The position numbers and the translations under genes were made by a program. A DNA stretch of 64,000 nucleotides from Diogma glabrata (taxonomy: Eukaryota > Arthropoda > Insecta > Diptera > Cylindrotomidae): the NCBI GenBank assembly GCA_963693315.1, contig OY856187.1:43056825-43120824 (forward strand), in the 5' to 3' direction. The notes beneath the pieces were generated by a model, which had not been told where the DNA came from, did no database searches, and saw only the letters and a list, made by a program, of their open reading frames with translations. Of this stretch, positions 59,581 to 64,000 are shown piece by piece; position 1 is the stretch's first letter; every line of letters starts with the position of its first letter.

Positions 59581-60996
59581 GACCAGGGTCGATAATTTTT
59601 AAAACCAAAAAAAATAATAGTAGGATGAAACCCATTAGAAAAGGAAGGAAATATTATAAAAATGAAAGGAAAAATAATTTACGGGCGATCTGATGTCGGG
59701 AAGGGGATGGGGTGAGTTTTTAAGGGTAAAAAACGGTTTTTCTCGATTTCCGGCAAAACTAAAAGTCCTATCGAAAAAAGTCAAATGGCAAAGTTGTAGG
59801 TAATAAAAAGATCTAAAACTTTTGTATGCACACTTTTTTCACATAACCTCAAAATTTATGTGAAAAATTCAAAAAACCAAGTTTTTGGTTTTTTATTTTT
59901 ATCTTTTACAAAAAATTTTTTTTTTTAACGAAATTTGGTGAAAACTTACCTTTTTATGTCTCAAATATGCTGTAATTTATTTGATTAAAAATATTTATTT
60001 TTTCACCTTATTTTGAATTAATATCGAAAAAACACCCTAATTTTCAATCGAAAATTCACCCGTCAAAATATCAGCTTTTTTCAAAAAGTTGGTATGGTTT
60101 CTGTTCGTTGAAATCTTTACTTTCCGATGGTGAAAAAAAAAATATATTACTGCAGTAAATCTTCTCAGAAAATGCAAATAATGAATTGAATTTTCGATTG
60201 AAAATTAGGGTGTTTTTTCGATATTAATTAAAAATAAGGTGAAAAATAAATATTTCAAATCAAATAAATTACAGCGTATTTGGGACATCAGTTTTCACCA
60301 AATTTCGTGAAAAAAAAAATTTTTTTGTAAAACATAAAAATAAAAAACCAAAAACTTGGTTTTTTGAATCGAAAATTCAATTCTTTTTTTGCATTTTCTG
60401 AGAAGATTTACTATAGTAATATATTTTTTTTTTCACCATCGGAAAGTAAAGATTTCAACGAACAGAAACCATACCAACTTTTTGAAAAAAGCTGATATTT
60501 TGACGGGTGAGTTTTCGATTGAAAATTAGGGTGTTTTTTCGATATTAATTCAAAATAAGGTGAAAAAATAAATGTTTTTAATCAAATAAATTACAGCGTA
60601 TTGGGGACATAAAAAGGTAAGTTTTCACCAAATTTCGTTAAAAAAAAAAAATTTTTGTGAAAGATAAAAATAAAAAACCAAAAACTTGGTTTTTTGAATT
60701 TTTCACATAAATTTTGAGGTTATGTGAAAAAAGTGTTTGTACAAAAGTTTTAGATCTTTTTATTACCTACAACTTTGCCATTCAATTTTTTTCGATAGGA
60801 CTTTTAGTTTTGCCGGAAATCGAGAAAAACCGTTTTTTACCCTTAAAAACTCACCCCCATCCCCTTCCCGACATCAGATCGCCCGTAAATTATTTTTCCT
60901 TTCATTTTTATAATATTTCCTTCCTTTTCTAATGGGTTTCATCCTACTATTATTTTTTTTCACTTTTTATTATTTTTAAAGGCTTCTACCCTGGTC
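59581..60996. mobile_element. Foldback/MITE-like element, 1416 bp, nested in the transposon
   Basis: Begins GACCAGGGT and ends ACCCTGGTC, with TA on both outer sides (59579-59580, 60997-60998). The arms are complementary over most of their length: GGGCGATCTGATGTCGGGAA (left) against TTCCCGACATCAGATCGCCC (right), CGATTTCCGGCAAAACTAAA against TTTAGTTTTGCCGGAAATCG, and onward. The centre (60160-60410) is a smaller inverted repeat with TTCTCAGAAAATGCAA against TTGCATTTTCTGAGAA, and one arm segment (GAAAATTAGGGTGTTTTTTC) appears a third time there. No coding capacity; the frame at 60714-60932 is arm sequence. Confidence 0.8.
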
Positions 60997-61081
60997 TAAA
61001 ATGTGTGGGTATATTTGAAATATTTTCAAATTTTTGGCGTTCCATTGGTGATCTACTCAAAAGCTGCTTTGAGTAGCTATT

Positions 61082-62779
61082 TTGTTCCAAAGGAACGCAT
61101 GTTATAATAGTTTTGTTGTTATCGTAGTTATCACGGCCCCTTATCGTGATCGATGTTTCAATCCCTTTAAATGTTTGGGACATAGGAAATCAAAATCCAA
61201 CGAAAACGAGATGCTTTTACAACTGAAACAGAAGTTTAATGACACATTTACATCTGTTTCTGTGAAAACAATGATCCTAACTGTAGCACCTAAATCGTGG
61301 ACTGAAAATAGACTTGCTGAAGAATTTCAGACGTCCAGACGACAAGCAAGAAAAGCAAAGGAACTGGTCGAGAATGCCGGTATTTCGTCATCACCTGGCA
61401 AAAATTGACATTTTTGGCAAAAATTGACATCAGAAGTGGTACAGCTAGTAACGACATTTCATCTCAAAGAAGATAACACCAGAATAATGCCTGGTAAAAA
61501 AGACTTTGTATCTGTGAAATTACATGAGGGAAAAAGAGTTCATTTACAAAAGCATCTCTTAATGTGTAACATCGATGAATTTTACCAGCAATTTAAATTA
61601 GAATATCCTAATACAAAAACAGGTATTTAAAAATTTTTTACATTAAGGCCTAAGCAGTATGTTTTTGCTAGAGACTCAGGTACACATGTAGTTTGTGTCT
61701 GTATATAGCATCAAAATTTCAAGTTAATGCTAAGCGATGGAGATACTTTATCTCATACTTACAACTCTGCGATTCCTCTTACATCCCATAAGGATTGCCT
61801 ACAAAAAATGGTGTGTGCAAATTCAATACCAACATGCCATTTGATGACACATAGATAACCACCTAGTGAACGTTGTGTGTATTGCCCTGGCCTTGATCAA
61901 ATTTGAGAGCACCTGAAAGAAATATACGATGATAACCAAGTAACAAGTGTGCACTTTAATACATGGATTGGTACAGATCATTTTAAAATCGCCCCTCAAG
62001 TGCTTTCATCTGATGAATTTGTCGATAGTCTTTGCTCAGCTTTAGACCTTTTGAAACCTCATGCCTATACAGCAGACCACCAAACCATGTATTTCAAATT
62101 ATTATAAGAGTTTATTATAGAAGGAGACCTTATTATGAGATGCTGTTCAATCATTTCACTGGAACAACGATCAAGCTACTCTTCTGACATCAGAGTATTA
62201 TTACAGAAAAGAGCAAAGTTTAAAACACGGAAGGATCGTAATGATATCAGATGATTTAAAACACGATATTGCTTCTTTCTATACATTTCAAAATCTTTTG
62301 CATAGGCATCTTCAGGAAAACAATATATGGCCAAAAAAATATATTTAATTACTGACGTGGCACAACAACACTTTAAAAATAGACTCAATTTCATTAATCT
62401 GTTATATTTGAAACATGATTTTGAAACAGAGGCAGAATTTCATTTCCATGCCACTTCACATGGCTAGGGTTCATGTGATGGGTTTAGTGGCAATTGTCTG
62501 GCGACACAAGCCAGTTTACATTTGGAGTCAAACAAAGCCATCACAACACCTGAGCGATTGTATGAATGGGCTAGAACATCAATGCCTCAAACACATATTT
62601 TTTATGCTCGGAAAGAGGATATTGAAGAAAACCGATCTTTTCTAAAATGCAGATTTGACTCATCAGTGACAATACCAGGTACACAAAAATGCCATGCCTT
62701 CATTCTAAGTGCTGAAAGTTTTATGATAAAACGCACGAGTAACAATGAAGATTATAAAATTGTTAAAATTTGTAAATAA
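61082..62779 (+). pseudogene. Decayed transposase-like gene of the 4.9-kb element
   Basis: Pieces mostly readable on the plus strand. 61200-61405: KTMILTVAPKSWTENRLAEE, then QTSRRQARKAKELVE, a likely helix-turn-helix DNA-binding region. 61424-61630: MPGKKDFVSVKLHEGKRVHL and LQKHLLMCNIDEFYQQF. 61640-62100: remnants with SGTHVVCVC and a CVYCPG motif, with stops. 62370-62480: NRLNFINLLY and FHFHATSHG. 62522-62779: ITTPERLYEWARTSMPQ, then FLKCRFDSSVTIPGTQKCHA, ending KIVKICK. I recall proteins of this series in cnidarians, fish and arthropods, annotated as uncharacterised and probably transposon-encoded; the NFINL and HATSHG region would lie in the catalytic core. At least seven stops or frame breaks. 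Its place between long inverted repeats supports a transposase role. Confidence 0.65.
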
Positions 62780-62880
62780 ACATATAAGTTCTCCAAACAT
62801 AGTTACATTGTTTTATTGTAATTTAAAATACACATTTAATTAGTAATTTTGTATACTTTTACAGTTTTTTACATTTTCCC

Positions 62881-63448
62881 TCAATGTAAATTCGCTTTAT
62901 CTGTAATATGCATCTGTAAATCTTATAACTTTTAAAAAAAACATTAAGATTTCACCGTTAATTCAAAAGTTATAGAATTATCGCTTCGAAACAGTAGCTG
63001 GTCTAGCTGCTTAACGACTTCTAAGTTCATTATGAAACTTGGCGAGGATTATCTATACACTATTACCTATTTTACGGAAAAAAAATAAAAAATTTAAAGG
63101 GTCTAACTTTGTGAAACTCAAGTTTTAAAAATTTAAATACAGTTTTTTTTCAAAACAAATTTTTTTTTTAAATCCAAAAATTTATTTAAAAAGCTCATTA
63201 TAAGAAGTATAAATTTGACTACTTTATTTATTTTATTGCATCTTTTTGAAAATGCTAAAGGGATTCGAAGTAGCGCATATCAACCGGTTAGTCAAATTTT
63301 TAAAGTCCTCTAGCTCGTTAACCGGACTTTATGCTGTAAAAATATTTTGTATCTGGATCGAGTACACATATAGGTATAACATAATCAAATATTACTAAAA
63401 TCGGAAACATCAACATTTTTTACCTGTCCGCTTTACGTGGAATGCCCC
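62881..63448 (-). repeat. Right terminal inverted repeat
   Basis: Reverse complement of 58552-59119; includes 'ctcgttaaccggactttatg' and ends GGAATGCCCC. Confidence 0.85.
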
Positions 63449-63452
63449 AAAT
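63449..63452. repeat. Target site duplication AAAT (right)
   Basis: Matches 58548-58551. Confidence 0.6.
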
Positions 63453-64000
63453 GAAAGACATAAAATTTTATTCTTACGAGAAACCAAAATACCAAAATCA
63501 GATAAAAACTATTTTTTTCATGAAATCATAATATCCTTGGTCGTTTTTAATATCCGAGAGAGGAACATGCGCATGACTTTGAATTTTTTTTTATATATAT
63601 CAACGAAAAAACGTTTGTTGATTTTCTTTTTAAATACAATCAAAATATTTATAAAATATAATCAAAAACAATTTATTATATACAATCAAATATATGGTTT
63701 TATTCATTTGTCATTATTAAAAGTAAGTTAATTTGTGTGTTTTAAAACAGTAATCGTATGCATTATTGTATACTTTGTTAAAATCACAAATATTGAATCA
63801 GTGCAACAAAATAATGAAATTTTTTTTCTGCATATGAACATGGTACATACAAAATTTTAAAATAAAACCGCATAGTCTGATTTGAAGTTATATCAAAAAC
63901 TTAATGCACTGTAAACTTTTGCTTGAGAATAAACTAATGCATTTAATACCTCTGCAATTAAGGACTATAGTTGTGTTGCGCTGAATTGTGCAACAAAATA
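63453..64000. other. No gene recognised
   Basis: AT-rich sequence to the window end. The 64-codon frame at 63537-63731 is Ile/Phe/Lys-rich without a domain. Confidence 0.4.

Larger units (their letters stand above)
58552..63448 (+). mobile_element. 4.9-kb DNA transposon with ~568-bp terminal inverted repeats
   Basis: The left terminus GGGGCATTCCAAGTAAAGCG matches the right terminus in complement (GGGGCATTCCACGTAAAGCG). Complementarity continues with scattered differences to about 59119 on the left and 62881 on the right. Between the repeats are a decayed transposase-like gene (61082-62779) and a later foldback insertion (59581-60996). Flanking AAAT on both sides supports transposition. Divergence between the two repeats is a few percent by eye, so the element is not very recent. 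I do not assign a superfamily: a TIR of about 570 bp with GGGG start and a 4-bp duplication does not clearly match a family I can name. Confidence 0.85.

Noticed and set aside
61424..62779. Two intact small genes at 61424-61630 and 62415-62779
   Set aside because: They are surviving pieces of one decayed transposase-like gene; similarity continues through the stops between them.
58552..63448. Polinton/Maverick element, suggested by long TIRs
   Set aside because: Termini are GGGG rather than AG, length is only 4.9 kb, and no polymerase, integrase or capsid genes are present.

Overview
The window is AT-rich insect-type nuclear DNA, dominated by transposable elements and simple or tandem repeats, with almost no recognisable host coding sequence. 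The insect assignment rests on a nearly complete env-bearing Ty3/gypsy retrotransposon (errantivirus group, close in layout to Drosophila 17.6/297/gypsy), on Penelope-like and gypsy pol remnants, and on dispersed foldback/MITE families. I cannot name the species.

Layout. 0-6.2 kb: a modular AT-rich dispersed repeat (here 'family A'), a 'family B' repeat, a ~285-bp tandem array and a ~528-bp tandem duplication. 7.6-10.9 kb: the best candidates for host exons (a terminal-exon-like frame at 7649-7810, a 42-nt exon-like block at 9669-9710, a 52-codon frame at 10686-10844), with a 92-bp minisatellite between. 11.18-20.07 kb: the errantivirus on the minus strand, with 493-bp LTRs differing at only two positions, 4-bp AAAC target duplications, a tRNA-Leu-like primer site and a purine-rich polypurine tract. 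Despite its youth, gag, pol and env are each broken, mostly by single-base indels. 20-32 kb: mostly non-coding sequence with repeats and one exon-like fragment of a tyrosine-recombinase-like gene (26.2 kb). 32.5-36.1 kb: a badly decayed gypsy-type pol on the minus strand. 36.1-45.8 kb: a palindromic MITE, a near-complete family A element, a second tyrosine-recombinase-like pseudogene (40.2-39.7 kb), a decayed Penelope-like GIY-YIG endonuclease region (43.56-42.7 kb) and a head-to-head pair of family A copies that abuts it. 46-54.8 kb: no gene seen. 54.83-56.99 kb: a striking 456-bp-unit array that runs forward, then inverts, giving 987-bp arms around a 129-nt loop, flanked by a 12-bp direct repeat. 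58.55-63.45 kb: a 4.9-kb DNA transposon with ~568-bp terminal inverted repeats, AAAT target duplications and a decayed transposase-like gene, into which a 1.4-kb foldback element with TA duplications has inserted.

How the parts relate: the errantivirus gag (capsid and nucleocapsid), pol (protease, reverse transcriptase, RNase H, integrase) and env would have worked together, but this copy could move only with proteins supplied in trans, unless the indels are assembly errors. The other elements are relics or non-autonomous. No CRISPR, rRNA or convincing tRNA gene was seen. The most unusual structures are the 456-bp inverted tandem block and the 4.9-kb transposon with its nested foldback.
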